Source: Candidatus Pelagibacter sp. TMED197 (GTDB lineage Bacteria; Pseudomonadota; Alphaproteobacteria; Pelagibacterales; Pelagibacteraceae). From it: a stretch of 7,010 nt of DNA. The stretch is taken from positions 5,405 to 12,414 of the forward strand of contig NHIU01000023.1 in assembly GCA_002169755.1 (NCBI GenBank), in the 5' to 3' direction. The position numbers and the translations under genes were made by a program. Of this stretch, positions 1 to 6,178 are shown one piece after another (position 1 is the stretch's first letter; every line of letters begins with the position of its first letter). The notes beneath the pieces are model-generated. The model was not told where the DNA came from. It saw only the letters and a program-made list of their open reading frames with translations, and searched no databases.

Positions 1-707
1 ATTCTTTTGCTAATTTTTAATTCTTCTCCAGTTTCAGAGGACATTTCATCAACTCCAAATTCTGAGTTTTCACTTACTAATCTAAAATTTAGTTGTGCGG
101 TTTTTCCTAAAAGTTTTTTTATTCTATCAGGATCTTTAATACCAGGTAATTCTACTAATATTCTTTTTTCACCACGTTGTAAAATTGTTGGCTCTTTTGT
201 TCCAACATCATCTATTCTACGTCTTATTATTTCAATTGACTGCTTTAATGCAGAATTGTTTATAGTTAAAATTCCAAATTTTGAAAATGAAATCTTAATC
301 TTATTATTATCTAATTCTTCATACTCTAATTCAAAAGATCTATATTTATCAATATAAGGATTAATTATATTTTCCGTTTTTTTATAAAACAAAGAGTCAA
401 ATTTTTCCTTATTGTTTATTGTGAATGAAAGATTTTTATCATTAATTTGAAAGTCATTATAATTTAATTGGTTGTCCTTAAGTAATTTTTTTATCGGAAT
501 AACTTTAGATTGAATTTTTTCTTTTACTAAACTATTAGAATTTATTTCTAATAAAAGATATGCCCCTCCTTGTAAGTCTAATCCTAAATTAATTTTTTTA
601 TCTATTAACCTATTATCCTTTGCTTGAAAATTTAAAATAGAAAAAATAGCTATAACAAAAAATATTAAATAAATAGTTAAAATATTTATTTTAGAAAAAT
701 TTAACAC
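1..707 (-). CDS. secD: SecD, protein translocase subunit (N-terminal part, cut by window edge)
   Basis: SecD forms an inner-membrane complex with SecF (and YajC). It uses the proton gradient to help SecYEG release preproteins on the periplasmic side. The visible 235 residues hold transmembrane helix 1 (about residues 7-27), the family motif LGLDLQGG (41-48) at the start of the large periplasmic domain, the segment IIRRRID followed by GTKEP (160-173), and VELPGIKDP (185-193); all are typical of SecD. The rest of the periplasmic domain and the later membrane helices lie beyond position 1. The start is GTG at 707-705. It is the only start codon between the in-frame yajC stop (719-717) and the membrane helix, and the next in-frame start candidate is a TTG about 105 codons further in. 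No Shine-Dalgarno sequence is seen in the 9-base gap after yajC. secF is expected next, outside the window. Family assignment is very secure; the start is well supported. Confidence 0.96.
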   Translation of the reverse strand, partial: MLNFSKINILTIYLIFFVIAIFSILNFQAKDNRLIDKKINLGLDLQGGAYLLLEINSNSLVKEKIQSKVIPIKKLLKDNQLNYNDFQINDKNLSFTINNKEKFDSLFYKKTENIINPYIDKYRSFELEYEELDNNKIKISFSKFGILTINNSALKQSIEIIRRRIDDVGTKEPTILQRGEKRILVELPGIKDPDRIKKLLGKTAQLNFRLVSENSEFGVDEMSSETGEELKISKR

Positions 708-716
708 GAAAAAGAA

Positions 717-1001
717 TTATTTTTTAATTTCTTCTTTTTTTAACAAACTTGTTATGGTCGATTTAATTATTTGAACTTTGATATTTTCACCTATAATTAC
801 TTCGATACGATCGTCTTCCATAACTCTTTCAACAGTTCCTAAAATTCCGCCTGCCGTTATTATTTCATCTCCTCTTTTTAATGACTGGACCATGACTTTA
901 TGATCTTTGACTCTTTTCTGCTGAGGCCTAATTAAAAAAAAGTAAAAAATTACAAATATAAGAATAAGTGGTATGAATTGTGCAAATCCTTGGCTATCCA
1001 T
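717..1001 (-). CDS. yajC: YajC, Sec translocon accessory membrane protein
   Basis: YajC is a small single-pass inner-membrane protein that associates with SecDF and SecYEG; it is normally encoded directly upstream of secD, as here. The 94-residue protein has a short N-terminal segment, one transmembrane helix (about residues 9-25), the hallmark LIRPQQKR (23-30) just after the helix, and a small soluble domain with the conserved stretch LKRGDEIITAGGILGTV (41-57). The length is normal for the family (about 85-120). The start is ATG at 1001, and there is no Shine-Dalgarno sequence before it. The upstream 47-base gap is the largest in the window and carries a candidate promoter, so yajC-secD may be transcribed separately from serS as well as by readthrough. 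The TAA stop lies in the same frame as secD, 9 bases before the secD GTG. Confidence 0.96.
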   Translation of the reverse strand: MDSQGFAQFIPLILIFVIFYFFLIRPQQKRVKDHKVMVQSLKRGDEIITAGGILGTVERVMEDDRIEVIIGENIKVQIIKSTITSLLKKEEIKK

Positions 1002-1010
1002 AAAATGATG

Positions 1011-1037
1011 ATTATAATATATGTGTTAGTTAGACAA
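1011..1037 (-). promoter_or_regulatory. Candidate sigma70-type promoter for yajC-secD
   Basis: On the minus strand a perfect -10 hexamer TATAAT lies at 1016-1011. A weak -35-like TTGTCT lies at 1037-1032 with a short 15-base spacer; reading the box as GCTTGT (1039-1034) gives 17 bases but a poorer match. This is the largest gap in the cluster, which fits a promoter site. The -10 ends only 9 bases before the yajC ATG, so a transcript would begin within a few bases of the start codon and be leaderless or nearly so. TATAAT can arise by chance in DNA this rich in A and T, so this is a tentative call. Confidence 0.33.
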
Positions 1038-1048
1038 GCGAATAATTC

Positions 1049-2296
1049 CTAAATTTTATCTAAATTATTCATATATTTTTTTAAATTATTTGGAATATTA
1101 ATTGATCCATCTTCATTTTGATTATTTTCTAATAAAGCAATCATTAGTCTACCTACTGCTAAACCAGAGCCATTTAATGTGCTAACGAATTCTGTCCCTT
1201 TAGTAGATTTATATTTAGCTCCCATTCTTCTTGATTGAAATGATCCACACGAGGAGCAACTAGATATCTCTCTATATTTTTTTTCTGAAGGTATCCAAGC
1301 TTCTATGTCATAAGTTTTTTCTGCGCTAAAACCCATATCGCCAGAAGATAGAAGAACTACTTGGTATGGAATATCCAATTTTTTTAAAATTTCTTCAGCA
1401 CAATTTAACATTCTTTCTAATTCGTCAAAACGATCTTTCGGTTCAACAATGCTAACAAGTTCTACTTTGTAAAATTGATGTTGTCTCATCATTCCTTTTG
1501 TATCTTTTCCATAACTACCAGCTTCTTTTCTAAAACATGGAGTTGATGCTACAAATCGTAAAGGAAGATCTTTTAAATTTAAATTAGATTTTCTAACTAA
1601 ATTTGTAAGAACTACTTCTGCAGTTGGTATTAAAAATTTTCTATCTTCGTTGTTTTCAATTTGAATTTCAAATTGATCTTCTTCAAACTTGGGAAGTTGA
1701 CCAGTTCCAAACATTACATCCTCATTAACTATTAATGGAGGTGAAATTTCAGTGTAGTTAAAATTTTGAGTATGAATATCTAACATAAAATTTATTAAGG
1801 ATCTTTCAAGTAATGCTAATTTGTCTTTAAGTACCACAAATCTAGATCCAGATAACTTTATGGATGTATCAAAATCTATATTATTGTCCTTATTGCCTAT
1901 CTCTACATGGGATCTTACCTTAAAATTAAAATTTTTTAATATCCCGTTTTTTTTAACTAATTTATTTGAGTTTTCATCTTTTCCAATAGGAACACTACCT
2001 TCTGCAATGTTTGGTAAGTTAAAAATTATTTCATTTAATAAATTTTGTGTTTTTTTTTGTTCTAATAAAATTTTATTTATTTTATCAGTAATTTTTTTTG
2101 ATTTCTCAAAATTATTTTTTTCTTTAGATTTAGATAAAATTTTTTTTTCTTGCTCTAGTAATTCTTTTTTATTTATTAATTCTCTATTTTTTTTATCAAC
2201 TTCAGAAAACTTTTTTAAGTCGAAATTAAAATTTCTATCTTTAAATTTTTTTTTAAAAATTTCTAAGTTTTTTCTTAAATCTTTAAGATCGTGCAT
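1049..2296 (-). CDS. serS: Serine--tRNA ligase (seryl-tRNA synthetase)
   Basis: This cytoplasmic class II aminoacyl-tRNA synthetase charges tRNA-Ser (and tRNA-Sec where present) with serine using ATP. The 415-residue protein is of normal length. It has an N-terminal, Lys/Glu-rich coiled-coil arm that grips the long variable arm of the tRNA (about residues 28-95), then the catalytic domain with the serine-pocket sequence PTAEVVLTN (224-232), motif 2 as FRKEAGSYG followed by RQHQF (255-275), the ISSCSSCGSFQSRR stretch (344-357), and motif 3 as GSGLAVGR (376-383). The ATG at 2296 gives the usual family beginning MHDLKDLR and starts 2 bases after the tatC stop. An in-frame TTG at 2302 would add two residues and overlap tatC by four bases; it is less likely. 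The tight spacing implies coupling to tatC. Assignment is secure. Confidence 0.97.
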   Translation of the reverse strand: MHDLKDLRKNLEIFKKKFKDRNFNFDLKKFSEVDKKNRELINKKELLEQEKKILSKSKEKNNFEKSKKITDKINKILLEQKKTQNLLNEIIFNLPNIAEGSVPIGKDENSNKLVKKNGILKNFNFKVRSHVEIGNKDNNIDFDTSIKLSGSRFVVLKDKLALLERSLINFMLDIHTQNFNYTEISPPLIVNEDVMFGTGQLPKFEEDQFEIQIENNEDRKFLIPTAEVVLTNLVRKSNLNLKDLPLRFVASTPCFRKEAGSYGKDTKGMMRQHQFYKVELVSIVEPKDRFDELERMLNCAEEILKKLDIPYQVVLLSSGDMGFSAEKTYDIEAWIPSEKKYREISSCSSCGSFQSRRMGAKYKSTKGTEFVSTLNGSGLAVGRLMIALLENNQNEDGSINIPNNLKKYMNNLDKI

Positions 2297-2298
2297 TT

Positions 2299-3054
2299 TC
2301 AATTATCGTTTTTATTTTTTTTTTCTGTAAACTTAACTGTTATAATAGACAATTCATAAAGTAATAATAAAGGTATAGCTAGACCTATCTGAGTAATTGG
2401 ATCAGGTGGTGTTAATATAGCTGCAATTGTAAAAATAATTACGATTACATATCTTCTTGTTTTTTTAAGATAATCAGAGTTTATAACTCCAATTCTTGCT
2501 AGCAAATTTAATAATATAGGTAGTTGAAAACTTATACCAAAGGCAAAAATTAATCTCATTATCAATGATAAATACTCATTCACTTTTGCTTCTAATTGAA
2601 TAGGTAAATTTGCACTTGAACCTGCCGTCTCAAAAGATAAAAAAAACTTAATAGCTAACGGCATTACTAAATAATAAACTAACAATCCGCCTAATAAAAA
2701 AAGTATTGGTGTTGAAATTAAATATGGTAAAATTGCTTTTTTTTCATTTTTGTATAAACCTGGAGCAATAAACTTATAGATTTGAATTAATAAAATTGGG
2801 CTTCCAAGAAATATTGCTGCAAAGAAAGCAACTTTCAAATAAGTTATAAATGTCTCATGTAAAGCTGTAAAAATAAGTCTTCTAGGAGTTTGGTCGTCTC
2901 TTACAGCATTTGCGTATGGTTCAACTAGAAAATTATAAATTTGTTCTGCAAACGTGTAAGAAATTATAAAAATAAATAAAATAAATAATAAAGATTTAAT
3001 AAGTCTTGATCTTAATTCAACAAAATGACTAGTAAAAGAATTTGAATTAGTCAT
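2299..3054 (-). CDS. tatC: TatC, twin-arginine translocase receptor subunit
   Basis: TatC is the polytopic inner-membrane core of the Tat system; it recognises twin-arginine signal peptides of folded substrates together with TatB and then recruits TatA. The 251-residue protein shows six hydrophobic segments. The cytoplasmic N-terminus has HFVELRSRL (10-18), the family's signal-peptide-binding motif with Glu13 and Arg15. The first cytoplasmic loop has FIAPGLYKNEKK (95-106), with Glu104 at the position of the second recognition glutamate of the E. coli protein. FQLPI (176-180) lies in a membrane segment, and LTPPDPITQ (214-222) is the characteristic late signature. The ATG at 3054 lies inside the end of tatB, overlapping it by 8 bases in another frame, so translation is probably coupled. 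The C-terminal tail is short and Lys/Asn-rich and includes a run of ten A bases. Confidence 0.97.
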   Translation of the reverse strand: MTNSNSFTSHFVELRSRLIKSLLFILFIFIISYTFAEQIYNFLVEPYANAVRDDQTPRRLIFTALHETFITYLKVAFFAAIFLGSPILLIQIYKFIAPGLYKNEKKAILPYLISTPILFLLGGLLVYYLVMPLAIKFFLSFETAGSSANLPIQLEAKVNEYLSLIMRLIFAFGISFQLPILLNLLARIGVINSDYLKKTRRYVIVIIFTIAAILTPPDPITQIGLAIPLLLLYELSIITVKFTEKKNKNDN

Positions 3055-3286
3055 TTAAGTTTTCTTTATCTTTTTTTTTTATATTAGTTTTTTTAGAGAT
3101 TTCTTTTTCAATATCGATATCATCTGTTACAGATGTTACTTCTCTTTGAAAATTGCTAAAAGTATTTTTTATTTTTCCAATATATGATCCTATCTTTTTC
3201 AAAGCTATTGGAAACTCTTTTGGGCCTAAGACCAATATTGCAACAATTACTACTGCTAATATCTCTAACCAACCAATTTGAGGCAT
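3047..3286 (-). CDS. tatB: TatB, Sec-independent translocase subunit
   Basis: TatB is a single-pass membrane protein that forms the substrate receptor with TatC. The 79-residue protein has a transmembrane helix at about residues 4-20, the Gly-Pro hinge followed by KEFP (21-26), and then an amphipathic helix (about 27-50) and a charged tail. The sequence MPQIGWLEILAVV followed by LVLGPKEFPIALKKIG is typical of TatB, not TatA, because of the GP hinge and acidic residue. It is much shorter than E. coli TatB (171 residues), since the long C-terminal region is nearly absent. It starts at ATG 3286, 6 bases after the tatA stop, and its last codons overlap tatC. A run of ten A bases (coding strand, at 3080-3071) encodes the Lys cluster near the end. 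Position between tatA and tatC confirms the assignment. Confidence 0.94.
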   Translation of the reverse strand: MPQIGWLEILAVVIVAILVLGPKEFPIALKKIGSYIGKIKNTFSNFQREVTSVTDDIDIEKEISKKTNIKKKDKENLND

Positions 3287-3292
3287 TTAAGA

Positions 3293-3490
3293 TTATTTAT
3301 TTTCGGAATTGGAATTGTCTGTATTATTATTGTTTTCGTCTTTAGAAGAAGTATCATCAGACATACCTTTCTTAAAACTTTTTATTCCCTTTGCTAAGTC
3401 TCCCATAATACTTGAAATTTTTCCTTTTCCAAAAAGAATTACAACAAGAATTGCAATTATTATAATACCTGTCCACCCGATATTTCCCAT
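3293..3490 (-). CDS. tatA: TatA, twin-arginine translocase pore-forming subunit
   Basis: TatA oligomerises in the inner membrane to let folded proteins pass once TatBC has bound a signal peptide. The 65-residue protein begins MGNIGWTGI, has one transmembrane helix (about 5-20), the hinge FGKGKI (20-25), and an amphipathic helix with the well-conserved [14 protein letters not shown] (30-43). The C-terminal tail (44-65) is a low-complexity string of Ser, Asp, Asn, Glu and Lys. ATG at 3490 matches the family start exactly. An in-frame TTG at 3508 would add six residues (MYRYKY) that family members do not have, so it was not used. The 41-base gap to scpB upstream is one of only two real gaps in the cluster, but no convincing promoter is visible there. 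Six bases separate it from tatB. Confidence 0.95.
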   Translation of the reverse strand: MGNIGWTGIIIIAILVVILFGKGKISSIMGDLAKGIKSFKKGMSDDTSSKDENNNNTDNSNSENK

Positions 3491-3531
3491 ATACTTATAT
3501 CTATACAATATTTCTTAATAAATTAATATAT
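3491..3531. other. Intergenic gap scpB-tatA, no clear element
   Basis: This is a 41-base, nearly pure A/T spacer between the scpB stop and the tatA ATG. It contains TATA-like strings on the coding strand (for example TATAGA at 3505-3500) but no recognisable -35 box at the right distance, no stem-loop and no ribosome binding site. It could hold a weak promoter for tatABC, which I cannot distinguish from background composition. Confidence 0.4.
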
Positions 3532-4224
3532 TTATTCTTCCTTTTCGGGAGCTTTATCAATCGCTTCCTCAATATCTTTATAAATATTTTGCTTATCATT
3601 TGCAGACTGTTCTTTGAAAAACTTTCCAGTTCCAAATATAGATCTATCTATATCTGAAGTATCAATTAAACCGGCAGAGCCTAATTCGTCAAGCGTAGGT
3701 AAATCGGATAGTTTTTGTATGTTAAAATGATTTAAAAAATTATCTGTAGTGGCATATTGAATAGGTTTTCCAGGCACATCTTTTCTTCCAGCTGGTCTTA
3801 CCCAGTCTAATTCTAAAAGAATTTCGAGTGTGTTCGATGCAAAAGCAACGCCTCTAATTTCCTCTATTTCTGATCTTGTAACTGGTTGATGATATACTAT
3901 AATTGACAACGTCTCGATAGTCGCTTTTGAGAGTTTTCTCTGCGTGGACTTTTGTAAAGACATTAATTTTGAAAGATCTTCAGCAGTTCGAAATGACCAT
4001 TTATCTTTTAAGCAAACAAGGTTAATACCTCTATTTTTATAATTTTCCTTTAGTTTATCTAAGATTTTTTTTATAGGCGAAGATGTCTTAACTCTATTTT
4101 CTATTGTTTCTAAATCTAGTGGTTCCGACGCAGAAAATAGAATTGCTTCCACCTGTCTTTCAAGTTTAGATATTGATGAAGGAAAAGAAATAATATTAGT
4201 TTTATTTTTTTTTTTATTTTTCAT
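3532..4224 (-). CDS. scpB: ScpB, segregation and condensation protein B
   Basis: ScpB dimerises and binds ScpA to form the non-SMC part of the bacterial SMC condensin, which organises and segregates the chromosome. The 230-residue protein has a basic N-terminal extension, a first winged-helix domain starting LERQVEAILFSASEPL (21-36), and a second one with the strongly conserved LSKATIETLSIIVYHQPVTR (98-117) and EIEEIRGV (119-126), then GRKDVPGKPIQYATT (146-160) and the LSDLPTLDELG stretch (172-182). It overlaps the scpA stop by one base (TAATG), the usual coupled arrangement for this pair. The N-terminus is encoded across a run of eleven A bases (4215-4205), the longest homopolymer noted in the window. 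The C-terminal 30 residues are charged and probably disordered. Assignment is secure. Confidence 0.96.
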   Translation of the reverse strand: MKNKKKNKTNIISFPSSISKLERQVEAILFSASEPLDLETIENRVKTSSPIKKILDKLKENYKNRGINLVCLKDKWSFRTAEDLSKLMSLQKSTQRKLSKATIETLSIIVYHQPVTRSEIEEIRGVAFASNTLEILLELDWVRPAGRKDVPGKPIQYATTDNFLNHFNIQKLSDLPTLDELGSAGLIDTSDIDRSIFGTGKFFKEQSANDKQNIYKDIEEAIDKAPEKEE

Positions 4225-4964
4225 TAGGTAGAATTTTTCTTAATTAAGATTTTTTCAAATATTTTTTCTTGTAGAATTTTTGTTTGTCCTTCTTTTGTTA
4301 ATTCTAAACAAGCTGCAAAAATACCAGCTAATCCTGTTCTTTTCATCCCTTTAGAAAAATAAAATTTTGGTATTAATTGGTTAATATTTTTCCAATCAAC
4401 TATTTTATGAAAATTATTTTTGATTTGTTTAATTCCTTCTTCAGTTGAAAAAACTGGTAATTTAGGAATATTAATTTTTCGAAAACTTTTTTGCATTTGC
4501 AAACTAGAATAGCTTTTAAGCAACTCATACAACGAAACATCATAGAGAGGGGTATTTATAGATCTTATTCCACCAGACATTCCTCTTGCAAATATATGCA
4601 CACCTAATCTTTTTTTTTTCAATATTTGATCAGAAAGTAATCTTATTAATTCTAATTTTTTTAGTTGTAATTTAAGTTTTTCTGCTACTTCTAAAGCTTT
4701 AAAATCATCATCTTCAAGTTCAGGAAGTAATAATTTTGATTTTAGGTAAGCTAACCAGGTAGCCATTAATAAATATTCAGAAGCAACTTCCAAATTTAAG
4801 TTATTTTCATTTTTTATAAAATTTAAAAATTCATCAGCAAGTTTTGTTATAGAAATTTCTGCTAGATCAACTTTTTGACTTTTGGCCAAATCTAATAAAA
4901 CTTCCAAAGGTCCGTTATAATTAGGAATATTTATAGAAATTGACTTAGTCATATTTGATTCCAT
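4224..4964 (-). CDS. scpA: ScpA, segregation and condensation protein A (kleisin)
   Basis: ScpA is the kleisin subunit that bridges the SMC heads and holds the ScpB dimer, closing the condensin ring. The 246-residue protein has the N-terminal family block NYNGPLEVLLDLAKSQKVDL (15-34), the EYLLMATWLAYLKSKLLLPE segment (63-82) that packs against the SMC neck, a variable helical linker with ScpB-binding potential (about 85-200), and a C-terminal winged helix containing RTGLAGIFAACLELTKEGQ (209-227). Length is normal for the family (about 240-270). ATG at 4964 lies 9 bases after the nagZ stop; an in-frame ATG at 4952 would also fit, giving MTKSISINIP, and cannot be excluded. The adjacent scpB supports the call. 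The codons for its three-Lys cluster before RLG include ten A bases in a row (4619-4610). Confidence 0.95.
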   Translation of the reverse strand: MESNMTKSISINIPNYNGPLEVLLDLAKSQKVDLAEISITKLADEFLNFIKNENNLNLEVASEYLLMATWLAYLKSKLLLPELEDDDFKALEVAEKLKLQLKKLELIRLLSDQILKKKRLGVHIFARGMSGGIRSINTPLYDVSLYELLKSYSSLQMQKSFRKINIPKLPVFSTEEGIKQIKNNFHKIVDWKNINQLIPKFYFSKGMKRTGLAGIFAACLELTKEGQTKILQEKIFEKILIKKNST

Positions 4965-4973
4965 ACAAGGATT

Positions 4974-5918
4974 TTATCTTAAAAATTTATAAAATTCTGA
5001 TGTTTTTTTTATTGTAAATTGGTCAATATATGGAAGTTCTTCAAGTAGTTTTAGTGATTCTTGGTAATTACCAGCACAATATAAAGCTACGTTGCAACCT
5101 GCAGAGAGTGATTTTTTTGCGTTAGTAACTAAATCAAATTTCATAGCTTTCATAGATATATCATCCGAAATTAAGATACCTTTAAAACCAATTTTTTTTC
5201 TAATTACTTTTGTAATAATCTTTTTTGACAATGTGGTGATGTTATTTTTATCAATTTTTTTATACAAAATATGAGCAGTCATAGCGAAAAAAGATTGATT
5301 ATTAATAAAAGGTTTGAAGTCTATTTTATTTAAATCTTTAATATCTAAATTAACTATAGGCATTTTTAAATGGCTATCAGTTTCAGAACATCCATGTCCA
5401 GGTATATGCTTTATTACAGTTCCAATTTTATTCAATTTATATTGTTCAACACAAATTCTACCTAGTTTCTTAATAATATGTGGGTTTGTTGAAAAACTTC
5501 TGCTGCCTATGATTTTATTTGTATTTTTTCTTAAAACATCAAGAACTGGGACGGTGTTAATATTTATTCCTAATTTTTTTAAAGTAGAAGATAAGTGGTT
5601 GATATATCTTTTATAAATTGCCAAACTTAATGACGGGTATAAACTAAAGGTATCTCCAAAAAATTTTTGAGTTACATTATGATGAAATATATTAATTAAT
5701 CTAGAAACAGTTTTACCCTCTTCATCTATTAGTATTGGAAATTTTTTGTCATTAGTTAGTTTTCTTATTGTCTTTGTTAAACTCACTAATTGATTAAAAG
5801 ATTTAATGTTTCTTTCAAATAATATCAAACCCCAAGGTTTTTTATAAGATAATAACTTAATTTCTCCCTTTGATAATTTGTGAGATTTAATACTAATAAT
5901 AATCGCTTTTTTTTTCAT
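4974..5918 (-). CDS. nagZ: NagZ-type beta-N-acetylhexosaminidase (glycoside hydrolase family 3)
   Basis: NagZ removes N-acetylglucosamine from GlcNAc-anhydromuropeptides in the cytoplasm during peptidoglycan recycling. The 314-residue protein is a single GH3 barrel without a signal peptide. Visible landmarks are WGLILFERN (29-37), a substrate-loop equivalent with Asp65 and Arg73, NTVPVLDV (121-128), GSRSF (138-142), KHIPGHG (170-176), the Asp181-Ser-His183 general acid/base dyad, and SDDISM (251-256) with Asp252 as the expected nucleophile. Active-site residues therefore look complete. The usual QEGGRV loop reads EEGKTV, a mild divergence. The ATG at 5918 forms an ATGA overlap with the stop of the upstream small gene and gives MKKKAIII, the natural beginning of the first strand. 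A TTG at 5939 would add seven residues and is disfavoured. The place before scpAB is usual in alphaproteobacteria. Confidence 0.93.
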   Translation of the reverse strand: MKKKAIIISIKSHKLSKGEIKLLSYKKPWGLILFERNIKSFNQLVSLTKTIRKLTNDKKFPILIDEEGKTVSRLINIFHHNVTQKFFGDTFSLYPSLSLAIYKRYINHLSSTLKKLGININTVPVLDVLRKNTNKIIGSRSFSTNPHIIKKLGRICVEQYKLNKIGTVIKHIPGHGCSETDSHLKMPIVNLDIKDLNKIDFKPFINNQSFFAMTAHILYKKIDKNNITTLSKKIITKVIRKKIGFKGILISDDISMKAMKFDLVTNAKKSLSAGCNVALYCAGNYQESLKLLEELPYIDQFTIKKTSEFYKFLR

Positions 5919-6178
5919 TTTATTTTTAATAAATTCCAAAAACTTCTAGGTTCAGAATTTTGTATTTCTTCAGAAAATGATGAATTAAATTCAATTATAT
6001 CATTCGTATTATTCTCTAATATTTTTAAACTTGAAGTTTTTTCTTTCAGAAAAATTTCAATATTTGATCTATTTAGGTTCATTTTTTTAATATTTTGACT
6101 AGATGAATAAAAAAAAAATATTTTGTAAAAAAATAACACTATAATTATTAAACATAATAAATTTAAAAATTTATACAT
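5915..6178 (-). CDS. Small single-pass membrane protein of unknown function (position of a SPOR-domain gene)
   Basis: I do not recognise this 87-residue protein from its sequence. It has a strongly hydrophobic N-terminal segment (about residues 4-25, ending in a Phe/Tyr-rich stretch) that would be a membrane anchor. A polar tail of about 60 residues rich in Asn, Ser, Glu and Lys follows, with a short final SFWNLLKIK. A Cys at residue 9 lacks a proper lipobox. In many alphaproteobacteria the gene between argS and nagZ encodes a membrane-anchored SPOR protein that binds denuded peptidoglycan; here the anchor exists but no SPOR domain is present, so a shrunken relative is possible but unproven. 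ATG at 6178 overlaps the argS stop by one base (TGATG); a GTG at 6181 is an alternative. Its stop overlaps nagZ by four bases. Overlap at both ends and an intact frame argue that it is a real coupled gene. Confidence 0.72.
   Translation of the reverse strand: MYKFLNLLCLIIIVLFFYKIFFFYSSSQNIKKMNLNRSNIEIFLKEKTSSLKILENNTNDIIEFNSSFSEEIQNSEPRSFWNLLKIK

Noticed and set aside
7..357. Open frame on the plus strand opposite secD
   Set aside because: It is the antisense shadow of a clear secD frame; the plus-strand translation is a Ser/Phe/Ile-rich string without family motifs.
1821..2330. Open plus-strand frame of about 169 codons opposite serS
   Set aside because: The Lys/Glu/Asn-rich coiled-coil of SerS yields a Phe/Leu/Ser-rich antisense frame with few stops; it has no independent start context or recognisable domain.
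3047..3080. Programmed frameshift fusing TatB to TatC at the ten-A run before their overlap
   Set aside because: Loss of one A would shift tatB into the tatC frame, but that frame has a TAA directly before the tatC ATG, so no fusion protein could be made.
3491..3531. Promoter for tatABC in the scpB-tatA gap
   Set aside because: TATAGA at 3505-3500 resembles a -10 box, but the region 17 bases upstream reads TATTAA, a poor -35, and such strings are expected by chance in this composition.
5314..5616. Open plus-strand frame opposite nagZ (also similar frames at 5092-5274, 5880-6098 and 6569-6757)
   Set aside because: All lie opposite well-identified or well-framed minus-strand genes and look like composition artefacts.
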